Shown in pieces: positions 7,311-16,713 of a stretch of 64,000 bases of DNA. A program made the position numbers and the translations under genes. The notes under the pieces are model-generated. The model saw nothing but the letters and a program-made list of their open reading frames with translations. It was not told the DNA's origin and made no database searches. The DNA is taken from assembly GCF_000739375.1 (NCBI RefSeq), contig NZ_CP006704.1, forward strand, positions 4,216,001 to 4,280,000, in the 5' to 3' direction. The stretch comes from Comamonas testosteroni TK102 (GTDB lineage Bacteria > Pseudomonadota > Gammaproteobacteria > Burkholderiales > Burkholderiaceae_C). How positions within the stretch are numbered: position 1 is the first letter of the stretch; each line of letters opens with the position of its first letter.

Positions 7311-8171
7311 ATGGAACTGAAGATTGACGAAGGCCTGAAGGCCTATATCGACCCTCTGACCCCGGACGAGCACGAATCGCTGGAGCGCAGCATCCTCGCC
7401 GAAGGCTGCCGCGACTCCCTGGTGGTCTGGGGCGATCTGCTCATCGACGGCCACAACCGCTACGGCATCTGCCGCAAGCACGGCCTGCCCTACAACACCG
7501 TGCAGGCCACGCAGTTCAAGAACATGGACGACGTGCATCTGTGGATGATCGACCAGCATCTGGGCCGCCGCTCGGTCTCCGACTTCCAGCGCGGTGTGCT
7601 GGCGCTGCGCAAGCGCGAGATCATTGCCGAGCGACGCGCTGCAGCAGCCGCTGCCGTGAACGCCGCCAAGGCCGCACAGCCGGCCAGCGAGGAAGCCCCC
7701 TGGGAAGGCGATACCGACCCCGTGGTGGCCCAGGCCCTGGCCAGCGTGGCCAAGGTGCCCGACGAAGCACTGGACGCGCGTGAAGCCCTGGCCCGCGCCG
7801 CCCGCCTGTCGGCCGGTCAGGTCAAGATGATCGAGACCATCCAGGAAAAGGCCGCACCCGAAGTCGTGGCAGCGGTCAAGGCCGGCGAACTCTCGCTCAA
7901 TGCCGCAGCCGTGGTCGCCACCCTGCCCGAGGAAGAGCAGCAAGCCGTGGCCGCCGAAGGCGCCGATGCGCTCAAGCAGGCCGCCAAGCGCGTGCGTGAC
8001 GCCAAGAAAAAGCCCAAGGCCGCCAAGCCCGAAGCCGAAGAATCGGCAGAAGCCGCGCCAGCCGCCAGCCCCGAAGAGTTGCAGGCCCGCGTCACCGAGC
8101 TGGAGGCCGAGAACGAGCGCCTGCGCCTGCAGGTCAAGACCTTGCAGGACCTGCTGGCCGAACAGGGTTAA
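7311..8171 (+). CDS. Orphan ParB-like N-domain protein with C-terminal coiled coil
   Basis: The 286-residue protein has a ParB/sulfiredoxin-like N-terminal domain (about residues 8-100) with DGHNRYGICRKHGLPY, which corresponds to the ParB motif around GxxR, and LWMIDQHLGRRSVSDFQRG. A middle Ala-rich region resembles the helical part of plasmid partition or KorB-like proteins (SAGQVKMIETIQEKAAPEVV). It ends with a leucine-zipper-like coiled coil, VTELEAENERLRLQVKTLQ (about 262-280), suited to dimerisation. No ParA gene, integrase or replication gene is near, so a partition role is not supported. A DNA- or nucleotide-binding regulatory role is possible. Upstream of the ATG lies only the repeat element and a weak AAAGAA, so its promoter may lie inside the repeat. 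Confidence 0.7.
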   Translation: MELKIDEGLKAYIDPLTPDEHESLERSILAEGCRDSLVVWGDLLIDGHNRYGICRKHGLPYNTVQATQFKNMDDVHLWMIDQHLGRRSVSDFQRGVLALRKREIIAERRAAAAAAVNAAKAAQPASEEAPWEGDTDPVVAQALASVAKVPDEALDAREALARAARLSAGQVKMIETIQEKAAPEVVAAVKAGELSLNAAAVVATLPEEEQQAVAAEGADALKQAAKRVRDAKKKPKAAKPEAEESAEAAPAASPEELQARVTELEAENERLRLQVKTLQDLLAEQG

Positions 8172-8188
8172 GTCGCCCCGCCTGCCGC

Positions 8189-8992
8189 TCAGAACGCGTC
8201 GAAACCATGGGCGCGCAGGCTTTTGCGCATGAGCTGCACGACCCGGCGCTGGCGTTCGCGCGGCATGCGGTTTTCGGCGGCGGCCACGCTGATCCCTGCA
8301 AGCACATCGCCGCTGGCATCGCAGACCGGCATGCCTACCGCCAGCACATTCTGGGTCGCATGGTTGCCCACCAGTGACCAGCCCCGCTCCCGCGTGGCCT
8401 GCACCAGCAGCCTCAGGCGCTGCAGGGTCATGCCGCCGTACAAGGCGAGCGCCGGGGCGTTGACGTCGAGCACCGCTTCCACTTCGCGGTCTGCCAGTGC
8501 CGAGAGCAGCGCCAGCCCGGCGGCACCGACTCCCAGGGGCTGGCGCGTGCCCACCTGTATCACCAGAATCTGGATGGGATAGCTGCCCACATGCCGCGCA
8601 ATGCAGTGGGACAGACCACCGTCGCGCACCACGGCAAATGCGGCATCCCCACACCCTTCGCTGATGGCGGCCAGCACCGGCGCAAGCCGCTGCGCCAGAT
8701 CCTCGCGTTGCCTGCTGCTGGGCACCAGCGCCCTCCAGCGCTCGCCGGGCCCGTAGCGATAACGTGAGACCAGCGCCACATAGCGCGCCTCCTGCAATGC
8801 CGCCAGCAGGCGATAGATGGTGGCCCGCTCGAGACCGGTCTGGCGACACAGCTCGGCCACGCGCATTCCCTCCTGCGGCCCAGCAAGCACGGCATCCATC
8901 ACCGCCAGACCACGGCTCAAGGTCTTGCTCTCCTCTCCTGCAGAGGGTTTTCGCCTAGTGATTTCGTCCGGCAGGCAGACGTTTTCATTCAT
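8189..8992 (-). CDS. IclR-family transcriptional regulator
   Basis: This 267-residue regulator has an N-terminal winged helix-turn-helix at about residues 22-85 (LSRGLAVMDAVLAG, then MRVAELCRQTGLERATIYRL) and a C-terminal IclR effector domain (about 95-265). It ends 17 bases from the convergent ParB-like gene and is divergent from the Bug-ligase-lyase-SDR operon that begins about 100 bases from its start. IclR proteins commonly control adjacent catabolic operons, so this is the likely regulator of 9094-13257. The effector is presumably the acid or CoA ester handled there. Confidence 0.9.
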   Translation of the reverse strand: MNENVCLPDEITRRKPSAGEESKTLSRGLAVMDAVLAGPQEGMRVAELCRQTGLERATIYRLLAALQEARYVALVSRYRYGPGERWRALVPSSRQREDLAQRLAPVLAAISEGCGDAAFAVVRDGGLSHCIARHVGSYPIQILVIQVGTRQPLGVGAAGLALLSALADREVEAVLDVNAPALALYGGMTLQRLRLLVQATRERGWSLVGNHATQNVLAVGMPVCDASGDVLAGISVAAAENRMPRERQRRVVQLMRKSLRAHGFDAF

Positions 8993-9093
8993 TCATTTCC
9001 CCGCTTCATTGAAACAATCGCCGACAAGCCATGGCTCTTGGCATATGGGGTTCGACAGCGCTGAAGAACCCCCATAACCCTTTCAAGGAGACA

Positions 9094-10086
9094 ATGATGA
9101 AGCAGGAAAGGCATCGCAGAAACATCTGCATCGCCATCGCCGCAACGCTAGGTTCATGCCTGACATCAGCGGCACCGGCCGTGGAAAGCAACTGGCCCAC
9201 CAAGCCCCTCAAGCTCGTCGTCGGCTATGCGGCCGGCGGCGCCACAGATGTCGTTGCGCGCCTCGTGGCCAACCGGATGGGCATGGAGCTGGGGCAGTCC
9301 ATCATCGTGGACAACCGTACCGGCGCCAACAGCAATGTGGGCGCAGAAATCGTCGCCCGCGCTCCTGCCGACGGGTACAGCCTGTACGTCTACACGATCG
9401 CCAACACCATCAATGCATCGCTGTACAACAAGCTCGGCTACGACCCCGTCAAGGACTTCGAGCCCGTTGGCCTGATCGCCAAGATTCCCAATCTGCTGGT
9501 GGTCAATCCGGGCCTTCCGATCCACTCGGTGCAGGACTACGTCAGGTTCGCGAAGAATTCCAGCGACGGCCTGACATTCGCCTCCTCGGGCAGTGGCTCC
9601 TCCATCCATCTCTCCGGCGAGATGTTCAAGATGAAGACCGGGCTGAACATGCTGCATGTACCCTACCGGGGCAGTGCGCCAGCCGTCTCCGACCTGCTTG
9701 GCGGGCAGGTGCAGTCCATGTTCGACAACTCGCCCTCGTCCATGCCGCATGTGAAGGCAGGAAAGCTGCGCGCACTGGCCATCACCAGCAAGGAGCGCTC
9801 CCCCCTGCTGCCCGATGTGCCGACCTTGGCCGAATCCGGCTTCCCCGGCTTCGAAGTGCAGTCCTGGTTTGGCATTTCAGCTCCAGCTGGCACGCCGGAA
9901 GCCGTCATCAAGCGCCTGAACACTGCACTCAACCAGGCACTGAAAGACCCCGGCATCAAGCAAAGACTTGCTGAACTGGTCGCGACCACGGCACCAGGAA
10001 CGCCCGACGACATGCGCAAATTCGTCGCCGGCGAACTCAAGAGCTGGAGCGAGGTCGTGAAGGCATCGGGCGCCAAGACGAACTGA
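9094..10086 (+). CDS. Bug/TctC-family periplasmic solute-binding protein 1
   Basis: Bug proteins are the periplasmic receptors of tripartite tricarboxylate-type transport; betaproteobacteria carry large numbers without partner TctA/TctB genes. This one of about 330 residues has an N-terminal signal (ICIAIAATLGSCLTSAAPAV), then PTKPLKLVVGYAAGGATDVVAR, VDNRTGANSNVGAE, ADGYSLYVYT and HVPYRGSAPAVSDLLGGQVQ, all family landmarks. AAGGAG at 9085-9090 precedes tandem ATGs at 9094 and 9097; the second has better spacing. It is the first gene of an operon with an acyl-CoA synthetase, a citryl-CoA-lyase-like protein and an SDR, so its ligand is probably the substrate acid of that pathway. Confidence 0.9.
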   Translation: MMKQERHRRNICIAIAATLGSCLTSAAPAVESNWPTKPLKLVVGYAAGGATDVVARLVANRMGMELGQSIIVDNRTGANSNVGAEIVARAPADGYSLYVYTIANTINASLYNKLGYDPVKDFEPVGLIAKIPNLLVVNPGLPIHSVQDYVRFAKNSSDGLTFASSGSGSSIHLSGEMFKMKTGLNMLHVPYRGSAPAVSDLLGGQVQSMFDNSPSSMPHVKAGKLRALAITSKERSPLLPDVPTLAESGFPGFEVQSWFGISAPAGTPEAVIKRLNTALNQALKDPGIKQRLAELVATTAPGTPDDMRKFVAGELKSWSEVVKASGAKTN

Positions 10087-10105
10087 CTCACCAGGACAAG
10101 GCTTT

Positions 10106-11621
10106 ATGTATCCCATCGATTTCTTCTGGCGCGCGGTGCAGCGCTGGCCGCAGCGCGTCGCCATCGACACGCCGAGTGAGCAGTTGAGCTTCGAACAGCT
10201 GGCACAGCAGGTCTGCGCCACGGCCAGCGGATTGCTGGCGCTGGACCCCAGGCCACAGTCGCGCGTGGCCATCTGCGCCACCAACAGTGCCGAGCATATC
10301 GTTGCACTCCTGGCCGTGCTGGCCTGCGGCAAGGTTTGGGTGCCCCTGAACCCCAAGAGCACACAATCCGAGATCCGCCGCATCACCGACATCGTCGACG
10401 CCAGCATCCTGATTGTCGAGGCGGATTACGGGGATCTGGTCACCGATGCACGGGCTCGGCGCATCCTGATCGGCACGGCCGAGGCAGAGCAGCCCACTCT
10501 CGCACAGCTGATATCCCGGCACGCAGGCGCACCGATTCCAAGCTTCGATCTGCACGAAGACGCAACGCAAGCCATCAAGTTCACGGGAGGCACCACCGGA
10601 GCGCCCAAGGGGGTGATGCAGCCCTACCGCGCGTGGATGGCGAACATCGTCAATCAGATCCATGCCTGGTCATTCGATGAGCAGGACCGCTATGTCATGG
10701 CCGCCCCCATCACCCACGGCACCTCGACCTATGTGCTTCCGATTCTTGCGCAGGGCGGCTGCCACGTGATCATGGACGGTGCCGGCGCGCAGGCGGTGCG
10801 CGACACGTTCCGCCACCGTGGTGGCACGGTGTGCTTCATGCCGCCAACCTTGGTGTACATGCTGATGGGACTGCAAGGCACGACGCGCGCCGACTTCCCT
10901 CACCTCAAGCGTCTGATCTACGGCGGCGCACCGATGCCCCCCGGAGAAGATCCGCGAGGTCAGGAATTTCTTCGGCCCCGTGCTCGGCACCACCTACGGA
11001 CAGACCGAGGCTCCCCAGATTCTGACCGTGATGCGGCCCGAGGACTTCGAGCACGAGGCCAACTGGGCCGCCATCGGACGACGCACCTGGTACAGCGACC
11101 TGGCCATCATGTCTCCCGAGGGCCGCTTGCTCGGAACCGGCGAGGTGGGCGAGGTCGTCGCGCGCGGGCCACTGGTGATGACCGGGTACTGGAACTTGCC
11201 CGAGAAGACGGCAGAGACGCTGGTCGACGGCTGGTTGCACACCGGTGACCGCGGCATGTTCGACGAACGCGGCTACCTCTATCTGAAGGATCGCCTGAAA
11301 GACATGGTGATCACGGGCGGCTTCAACGTCTACCCGATCGAGGTCGAGAACGCCCTCGCCCAGCACCCTGCCGTGCATGAATGCGCCGTCTTCGGCATTC
11401 CTGACGACAAATGGGGCGAAAGCGTCCAAGCAGCAGTGCAGCTGCGGCCGCACCAACAGGCCACCGAGGCCGATCTCGCGGCCTTTCTGCGCGAACGGCT
11501 CGGCCCCGTCCAGACCCCGAAACGCATCCACTTCATGAGCGAACTGCCGCGCTCTCCCGTGGGCAAGGTTCTCAAGAATGCCGTGCGCGACCTGGCCATT
11601 GCCTGCGGCAGCAACACCTGA
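10106..11621 (+). pseudogene. AMP-dependent acyl-CoA synthetase, interrupted by one extra C
   Basis: Two overlapping frames together encode one AMP-forming ligase of about 504 residues. The first part carries the P-loop KFTGGTTGAPKGVM and LIYGGAPMP. The second carries TYGQTEAP, the hinge region YLYLKDRLKDMVITGGFNVY and PRSPVGKV with the catalytic Lys. The break is at the six-C run 10937-10942. Removing one C restores IYGGAPMPPEKIREVRNFFG and continuous similarity, and the combined length is normal for the family. The enzyme should activate a carboxylic acid to its CoA ester for the lyase-like protein and SDR downstream. The frameshift may be a sequencing error, a genuine inactivation, or slippage. 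The first frame runs out at 11248. Confidence 0.85.
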
Positions 11622-11633
11622 AGAAAGCAAGCC

Positions 11634-12419
11634 ATGAACCCAAGGAATAAGCCCCCCACCACCAGCCTGTGCACGCATACGCTCACCAGCCTGACTTACG
11701 GCGATGCCGATCTCGTGCACGACCTCATGGGCAAGAAGACCTTCACGGAGGTGATGCTCATGCAGATCCTCGGACGCAGCCCACGCCCCGTGGACCTGCG
11801 CATCACCGATGTGGTGCTGATCGTGCTGATGGAGCATGGCCTCACCCCCAGCGCCATTGCCACCCGCGTCGTCTACATGAGCGCACCCGAGAATCTGCAG
11901 GGAGCCGTTTCTGCGGGCCTGCTGGCCGTGGGCAGCTCGTTTGTCGGCACCATGGAGAACTGCTCGGGACTGCTCGACCGCATCATCGCGGCCTCCAGTC
12001 CCATGGAGGAAGCCCGCAGCATCGCCAGTCACCATCAGTCGCAGAAATCACCCGTCCCCGGATTCGGGCACCACCTTCACAAGCCGGTCGACCCCCGCGC
12101 CTACAAGCTGCTGGAGATGGGACGCGAGGAGGCGGATCTGAAAGGTGACAGGATTCGCGCCCTGGAAATGCTGTCGAAGGCCGTGGACGAAAGTGCCGGC
12201 CGCGCGATCACCATCAATGCCACGGGTGCCGTGGCTGCCCTGCTGGGGGAGATCGGTGTGCCCACCCGCATCATGCGCGGGTTTGCCGTGATCTCGCGCG
12301 CGGCAGGACTGGTTGCACATATCGCCGAAGAGCAACAGAACCCTTCGGGCCGATTCATCTGGGAAACCGTCGAGAACGCCATTGCGTACACTAGCCCCGC
12401 TGCGGCAGGGGAGCAGTGA
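11634..12419 (+). CDS. Citryl-CoA-lyase-like protein (citrate synthase/ACLY C-terminal fold)
   Basis: The 261-residue protein resembles citryl-CoA lyases and the C-terminal CoA-binding part of ATP-citrate lyase rather than full citrate synthase. The segment GLLAVGSSFVGTMENC matches the FGGA region, and PGFGHHLHKPVDPRAYKLLE holds the expected catalytic His146. By manual alignment the position of the catalytic Asp (LNVDG in ACLY) reads INATG, so Asp appears replaced by Thr197. It starts 12 bases after the ligase gene and ends one base before the SDR. The expected reaction is cleavage or formation of a C-C bond in a 3-hydroxy-acyl-CoA with acetyl-CoA, but the altered residue makes the exact chemistry uncertain. 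Confidence 0.8.
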   Translation: MNPRNKPPTTSLCTHTLTSLTYGDADLVHDLMGKKTFTEVMLMQILGRSPRPVDLRITDVVLIVLMEHGLTPSAIATRVVYMSAPENLQGAVSAGLLAVGSSFVGTMENCSGLLDRIIAASSPMEEARSIASHHQSQKSPVPGFGHHLHKPVDPRAYKLLEMGREEADLKGDRIRALEMLSKAVDESAGRAITINATGAVAALLGEIGVPTRIMRGFAVISRAAGLVAHIAEEQQNPSGRFIWETVENAIAYTSPAAAGEQ

Positions 12420-12420
12420 A

Positions 12421-13257
12421 ATGTCCTGCACAACTCCCGATGTCGCACCGCCTTTGCGCGCACTGCTTGATCTGACCGGCCGAACGGTCGCCGTCGCCGG
12501 TGGCGGCTCCATCGCTGCGGGCTGGAGCATCGGCCGCGCCTCGTGCATCACCTATGCACGACAGGGAGCGACGGTATGTGTGATCGACCGCGATCTTGAC
12601 TCTGCCAAGGAGACCGTGCGCCTGATCGAGGCCGAAGGTGGCAGCGCCTTTGCCTATCAGGCCGACATGGCGCGCGAAGAGGACATCTTCTCGGCCTTCA
12701 GAGACATGGCTGCCAGGCACCAGGCCATCGACGTGCTCCATCACAACGTGGGCATAGGCAAGACGGGCGGACCGCTGGAAACCAGCGCAGAGGACCTGGA
12801 CCGCATTCACAGCGTGAACGTGAAAAGCCTCATGCTGAGCTGCCAGGCCGTGCTGCCGGCGATGGTGCAGCGCGGCTGCGGCACGATCATCTCGATCGCA
12901 TCGGTTGCGGGACTGCGCTATCTCGGCTATCCGCATCTGGCCTATTGCACGACCAAGGCCGCCGTGATCCAGATGACGCGCATGATTGCGCAGCAATATG
13001 CGCCGCACGGAATTCGGGCCAATACGGTCGTGCCTGGCCTGATCGATACGCCGCGCGTGAGCGCCAATGTCGCACATATGTTCTCCGACAGCCTCGACGA
13101 GGCCAAGGCTGCGCGGGCGCGGCAGGTGCCGCTGCAACGCATGGGGACTGCGTGGGAGGTGGCGAACGTCTGCGCCTTCCTGGCTTCGGATGCCGCCAGC
13201 TACATCACGGGCACGGAAATCGTCGCCGACGGCGGCTTGACCGGAAAGTACGTCTGA
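12421..13257 (+). CDS. Short-chain dehydrogenase/reductase
   Basis: The 278-residue SDR has a cofactor loop VAVAGGGSIAAGWSIGRA that is longer than the usual TGxxxGIG, DRD at the end of the second strand (suggesting NAD preference), HNVG in place of NNAG, SIASVAG with the active-site Ser, and YCTTKAA as the catalytic YxxxK. Its C terminus (SYITGTEIVADGGLTGKYV) is standard. ATG 12421 begins right after the stop of the lyase-like gene, so the two are translationally coupled; an upstream in-frame ATG at 12313 lies inside that gene and is rejected. It probably oxidises or reduces a hydroxyacyl intermediate of the operon's pathway. Confidence 0.9.
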   Translation: MSCTTPDVAPPLRALLDLTGRTVAVAGGGSIAAGWSIGRASCITYARQGATVCVIDRDLDSAKETVRLIEAEGGSAFAYQADMAREEDIFSAFRDMAARHQAIDVLHHNVGIGKTGGPLETSAEDLDRIHSVNVKSLMLSCQAVLPAMVQRGCGTIISIASVAGLRYLGYPHLAYCTTKAAVIQMTRMIAQQYAPHGIRANTVVPGLIDTPRVSANVAHMFSDSLDEAKAARARQVPLQRMGTAWEVANVCAFLASDAASYITGTEIVADGGLTGKYV

Positions 13258-13336
13258 GCCCCTGCCATGCGGCGCGGCGGGGCCGCGTCGGCCGCCAGGT
13301 CAGCGGCAAGGCCCCGAGACCACCGAACACGGTTGA

Positions 13337-14332
13337 TCAGGCTTCGGCGGTGAAGCCCACCTGCTTGACGATGGGCGCCCACTTGGCCAGGTCTTCCTTG
13401 ATCAGCGCCGCCAGCTCGGCGGGCGAGGACGACATGGCTTCCAGGCCGAACACAGCCAGGCTGTCAACCACATCGCGACTGGCCAGGGCCTGACGCATCT
13501 GTGCGTTGAGCCGCTCCACCTGATCGGGCTTGGCCTTGGCCGGCAGGAAGAAGCCGAACCACTCGCTGTGGGCCATGTTCTTGTAGCCCTGCTCGGTATA
13601 GGTAGGCACCTTGGGCATGAAGCGGTTGCGCTTGGAGCCGCTCACGCCCAGCAGGCGCATCTTGCCGCTGGCCGCGTGCTGCATGGCATCGCCCACGGGG
13701 CAGCTCACCGCGGCGATGCTGCCGCCCATCATGTCCAAGAGCGCAGGCTGCGAGCCGCGATAGCCCACGTGCTTGAAGTCGACGCCCGCCTGCTGGCCCA
13801 GCAGGGCGCCGACGAAGTGCGGCGTGGAGCCCGCGGCGGGCGAACCGAAGCTGGCACCGTCGGGATGGGTCTTGGCCCAGGCAAAGAACTCGGACACGGT
13901 GGTCACGCTGGCCGGCACCATGGGGCCGACGGCAAAGCCGAAGTCGAAGATGCAGCCCACGGTCACGGGCGTGAGATCGGCCACGGGGTCGTAGCCCAGC
14001 TTCTTGTAGATGTGCGGGTAGATGGTGAGCATGGAGGTGGGCGTCTGCAGCATCACCGAGCCATCGGCCGGGCGGCCCCTGACGTAGTTGATGGCGATCT
14101 GCCCGCCCGCGCCCGTGCGGTTCTCCACCACCACGCTCTTGGCATAGGCGGCGAGCTTGGTGCCCACTCGGCGGCAGATGGCGTCCGAGGTACCACCGGC
14201 CGCGAAGCCGGTGATGATGTTCAGATTCTCGAGCGGCGCCTGGGCCAGTGCCGGCAGGCCCAGGCCCGAAAGCAGCGCTCCCGCGCTGCCGGCGCCAGCG
14301 GCCTGCAGCCATTCACGGCGGTTGAAGTTCAT
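13337..14332 (-). CDS. Bug/TctC-family periplasmic solute-binding protein 2
   Basis: This 331-residue Bug protein has a twin-Arg-like signal (FNRREWLQAAGAGSAGALL), then LNIITGFAAGGTSDAICRRVG, VENRTGAGGQIAINYV, PADGSVMLQT and HVGYRGSQPALLDMMGGSI. The RR pattern suggests Tat export, though Bug proteins are often Sec-exported. It ends convergently to the SDR gene and lies about 97 bases downstream of an IlvD/Edd dehydratase on the same strand, so the pair may form a transcription unit for uptake and dehydration of a sugar acid or hydroxy acid. No membrane partner genes (TctA/TctB) are in the window. Confidence 0.9.
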   Translation of the reverse strand: MNFNRREWLQAAGAGSAGALLSGLGLPALAQAPLENLNIITGFAAGGTSDAICRRVGTKLAAYAKSVVVENRTGAGGQIAINYVRGRPADGSVMLQTPTSMLTIYPHIYKKLGYDPVADLTPVTVGCIFDFGFAVGPMVPASVTTVSEFFAWAKTHPDGASFGSPAAGSTPHFVGALLGQQAGVDFKHVGYRGSQPALLDMMGGSIAAVSCPVGDAMQHAASGKMRLLGVSGSKRNRFMPKVPTYTEQGYKNMAHSEWFGFFLPAKAKPDQVERLNAQMRQALASRDVVDSLAVFGLEAMSSSPAELAALIKEDLAKWAPIVKQVGFTAEA

Positions 14333-14429
14333 ATGGGTCTCCTTGGTGTTTTGAGTCGTCGTTGATTCTGTCCTTCAGGCCCTGGAGCGGTTTCACCCGC
14401 CCGGGTCCCTGCCTTTGCCTCTGTGCGCA

Positions 14430-16244
14430 TCACTTGCTGTCGCGCAGCCAGGTCACCGCCCCCGAATGCGTGACCGCGCCCTGGTGGGCGGGACGCACGG
14501 TCAGCGCGTATTTCTCCAGCAGCCCGCCCAGGGGGCGCTTCTGCGCACGGCTGGCCCGGGCGGCTTCCAGCCGCGCGGCAATGACGGCGGGCTCCAGCTC
14601 CACCGTGATGCTGCGCGCGCCGGCCCTCGCATCGATGGCGATGATGTCGCCGTCCTGCAGTGCGGCAATCGGACCACCGTCAGCGGCCTCCGGCCCCGCG
14701 TAGCCTATGCACAGGCCGCGCGTGGCGCCCGAGAAGCGCCCGTCGGTGAGCAGTGCCACCTTGTCGCCCATGCCCTGGCCATAGAGCAAGGCAGTGATGC
14801 CCAGCATCTCGCGCATGCCGGGGCTGCCCTTGGGGCCTTCGTTGCGTATCACCAGCACATCGCCGCTCCGGTAGGCCATGGCCTGCACGGCGTCCTGCGC
14901 CTGTTCCTCGGAGTCGAAGACGCGGGCCGGACCGCGGTGCACCAGGGTCTTGAGCCCCGCCGTCTTGAGCAGGGCACCGTCAGGGCACAGATTGCCCTTG
15001 AGCACCGTGAGCCCACCGTCGGCCGAGATCGGGTTGCCGGCCTTGCGCACCACTTCGCCGTCGGGCTCGGCAGCATCGGCCACCTCCTCGGCCAGCGTGC
15101 GGCCCGTGAAGGTGAGTGCATCGCCATGCAGCAGGCCCTGCTCCAGCAGGGTGCGCAGGATGACAGCCGCACCGCCGATGTAGTAGACATCACGTGCCAG
15201 GAAGCGGCCGCCGGGCTTGAGGTCTGCGATCAGCGGCGTGCGCGCAAAGATCTCGGCCACGTCGTCGAGGTGAAAGCGTATGCCGGCCTCGTGCGCGATC
15301 GCCGGCAGGTGCAGGGCCGCATTCGTGGAGCCACCCGTGGCGCAGACCACGGCACAGGCATTTTCCAGGGCCTTGCGCGTGACGATGTCGCGCGGCAGCA
15401 CGGCCTCTCCCCTGGCGCTGGCCCACACCATTTCCATGAGCTGACGGCCCGCGCGGCGCATCAGCGGCGCGCGTTCGCTGAACACGGCCGGCACCATGCT
15501 GGAGCCTATGGGCGCCAGGCCCAGGGCCTCGCTGACCATGCCCATGGTGTTGGCCGTGAACTGCCCGGCACAGGCCCCGGCCGAGGGCAGGCAGGAGCGC
15601 GTGACGGTGTCCAGCTCCTGCATGGTGGAGGTGCCGGCCAGCACCTTGCCTATGGTCTCGTAGGTGTCGACCACGTTAAGGGCGCGCCCCGATACGCTGC
15701 CCGGCATCTGCCCGGGCAGGGCCGAGCCGCCATGCACGAAGACGCTGGGCACATTGCAGCGCACCATGGCCATCATCAGGCCCGGCAGGTTCTTGTCGCA
15801 GGCACCCACGGCAAAGATACCGTCCCACTGGTGGCCGCGCACCGAGGCCTCCACGCTGTCGGCGATGAGCTCGCGCGAGATCAGCGAAAAGCGCATGCCC
15901 GAATGCGCCATGGTCAGGCCGTCGCTGACCGAGACCACGGGGCACTCGTGCGGCATGCCGCCTCCCGCGTAGATGCCGGTCTTGGCATGCTGGGCCTGGT
16001 CGCGGAGATTCATATTGCAGGGGCTCATCTCCCCGCCCGTATGGAACACGCCCACATGCGGGCGTGCAATCTCCTCATCGTCCTGGCCCAGCGCATGCAG
16101 AAAGCTGCGCGCGCTGGCGCGCAAGGTGCCGCGGTGCACGATGGCCGAGCGCAGGCCCGGGGCGGAGGATGACACAGAGGAGTCGGAGGGTTCAGCGTGG
16201 CCGCTGACAGCGGCCTGGGGATCGGTGGAGCGGGAATCGTTCAT
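14430..16244 (-). CDS. IlvD/Edd-family dehydratase (dihydroxy-acid dehydratase paralogue)
   Basis: The family dehydrates 2,3-dihydroxy acids or aldonates to 2-keto acids using an Fe-S cluster. The 604-residue product has [12 protein letters not shown] with one cluster Cys, [16 protein letters not shown] with the second, [15 protein letters not shown] with the third, and [10 protein letters not shown] near the C terminus. An unusual Ser/Pro-rich extension of about 30 residues precedes the first conserved LRS, and no strong ribosome binding site marks the ATG at 16244, so a later start is possible. Adjacency to a Bug gene favours a catabolic sugar-acid or hydroxy-acid dehydratase over the isoleucine/valine enzyme, but sequence alone does not decide this. 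Confidence 0.85.
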   Translation of the reverse strand: MNDSRSTDPQAAVSGHAEPSDSSVSSSAPGLRSAIVHRGTLRASARSFLHALGQDDEEIARPHVGVFHTGGEMSPCNMNLRDQAQHAKTGIYAGGGMPHECPVVSVSDGLTMAHSGMRFSLISRELIADSVEASVRGHQWDGIFAVGACDKNLPGLMMAMVRCNVPSVFVHGGSALPGQMPGSVSGRALNVVDTYETIGKVLAGTSTMQELDTVTRSCLPSAGACAGQFTANTMGMVSEALGLAPIGSSMVPAVFSERAPLMRRAGRQLMEMVWASARGEAVLPRDIVTRKALENACAVVCATGGSTNAALHLPAIAHEAGIRFHLDDVAEIFARTPLIADLKPGGRFLARDVYYIGGAAVILRTLLEQGLLHGDALTFTGRTLAEEVADAAEPDGEVVRKAGNPISADGGLTVLKGNLCPDGALLKTAGLKTLVHRGPARVFDSEEQAQDAVQAMAYRSGDVLVIRNEGPKGSPGMREMLGITALLYGQGMGDKVALLTDGRFSGATRGLCIGYAGPEAADGGPIAALQDGDIIAIDARAGARSITVELEPAVIAARLEAARASRAQKRPLGGLLEKYALTVRPAHQGAVTHSGAVTWLRDSK

Positions 16245-16713
16245 GGGGCGCGAAGCGGAAGCGGGATGAAGTCCAGCGGCTGCAGGAATGTGCCGGAACT
16301 TCGCCGCATGTTTATGAACGATAACGGTCAGACCCCGGTCCTGAACATTGGCGTTTCACCTTGCCGCCGCCCGCCTTGCCACAAGAAAAAGCCCGCTGGC
16401 GCAGCATTGCGCAAGGGACATGCACCGAACGCCCGCAGACCACAGGCTCCACTGCGGCCAGGCATGTCAGGCCGGCAACTGCACGCAGCGGCCCCGACCG
16501 GCCAGATTGCCGAACGGGGAGACTGCTATTTGTGTATCAACATAACCACAAACAGCCAAATGACAGCCATTCTCATTAATATCTGCGCCTGCCAATAAAC
16601 GCCACATAGCCCCCTCCGGCTCCGACTGAAGACAAGAGATGCCGCCAGCGCAAGGCTGGCGCAGCGCGCTGTTCATGCCAGCCAGGTGCTGTGTGCCCTC
16701 CCCTACAACACCT
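16245..16713. promoter_or_regulatory. 469-base intergenic region before the TonB receptor, with a possible Fur site
   Basis: No convincing gene lies here. It should hold the divergent promoters of the dehydratase and receptor genes. At 16567-16584 CCATTCTCATTAATATCT contains ATTCTCATT, a half of the GATAAT-type Fur box (reverse complement AATGAGAAT). The other half is poor. The receptor-PepSY pair downstream is of the iron-regulated kind, which is why I note the site. Confidence 0.35.

Noticed and set aside
16639..16713. An earlier in-frame ATG for the TonB receptor.
   Set aside because: It would put 25 residues with Cys and Pro before the signal peptide. ATG 16714 gives a normal export signal.
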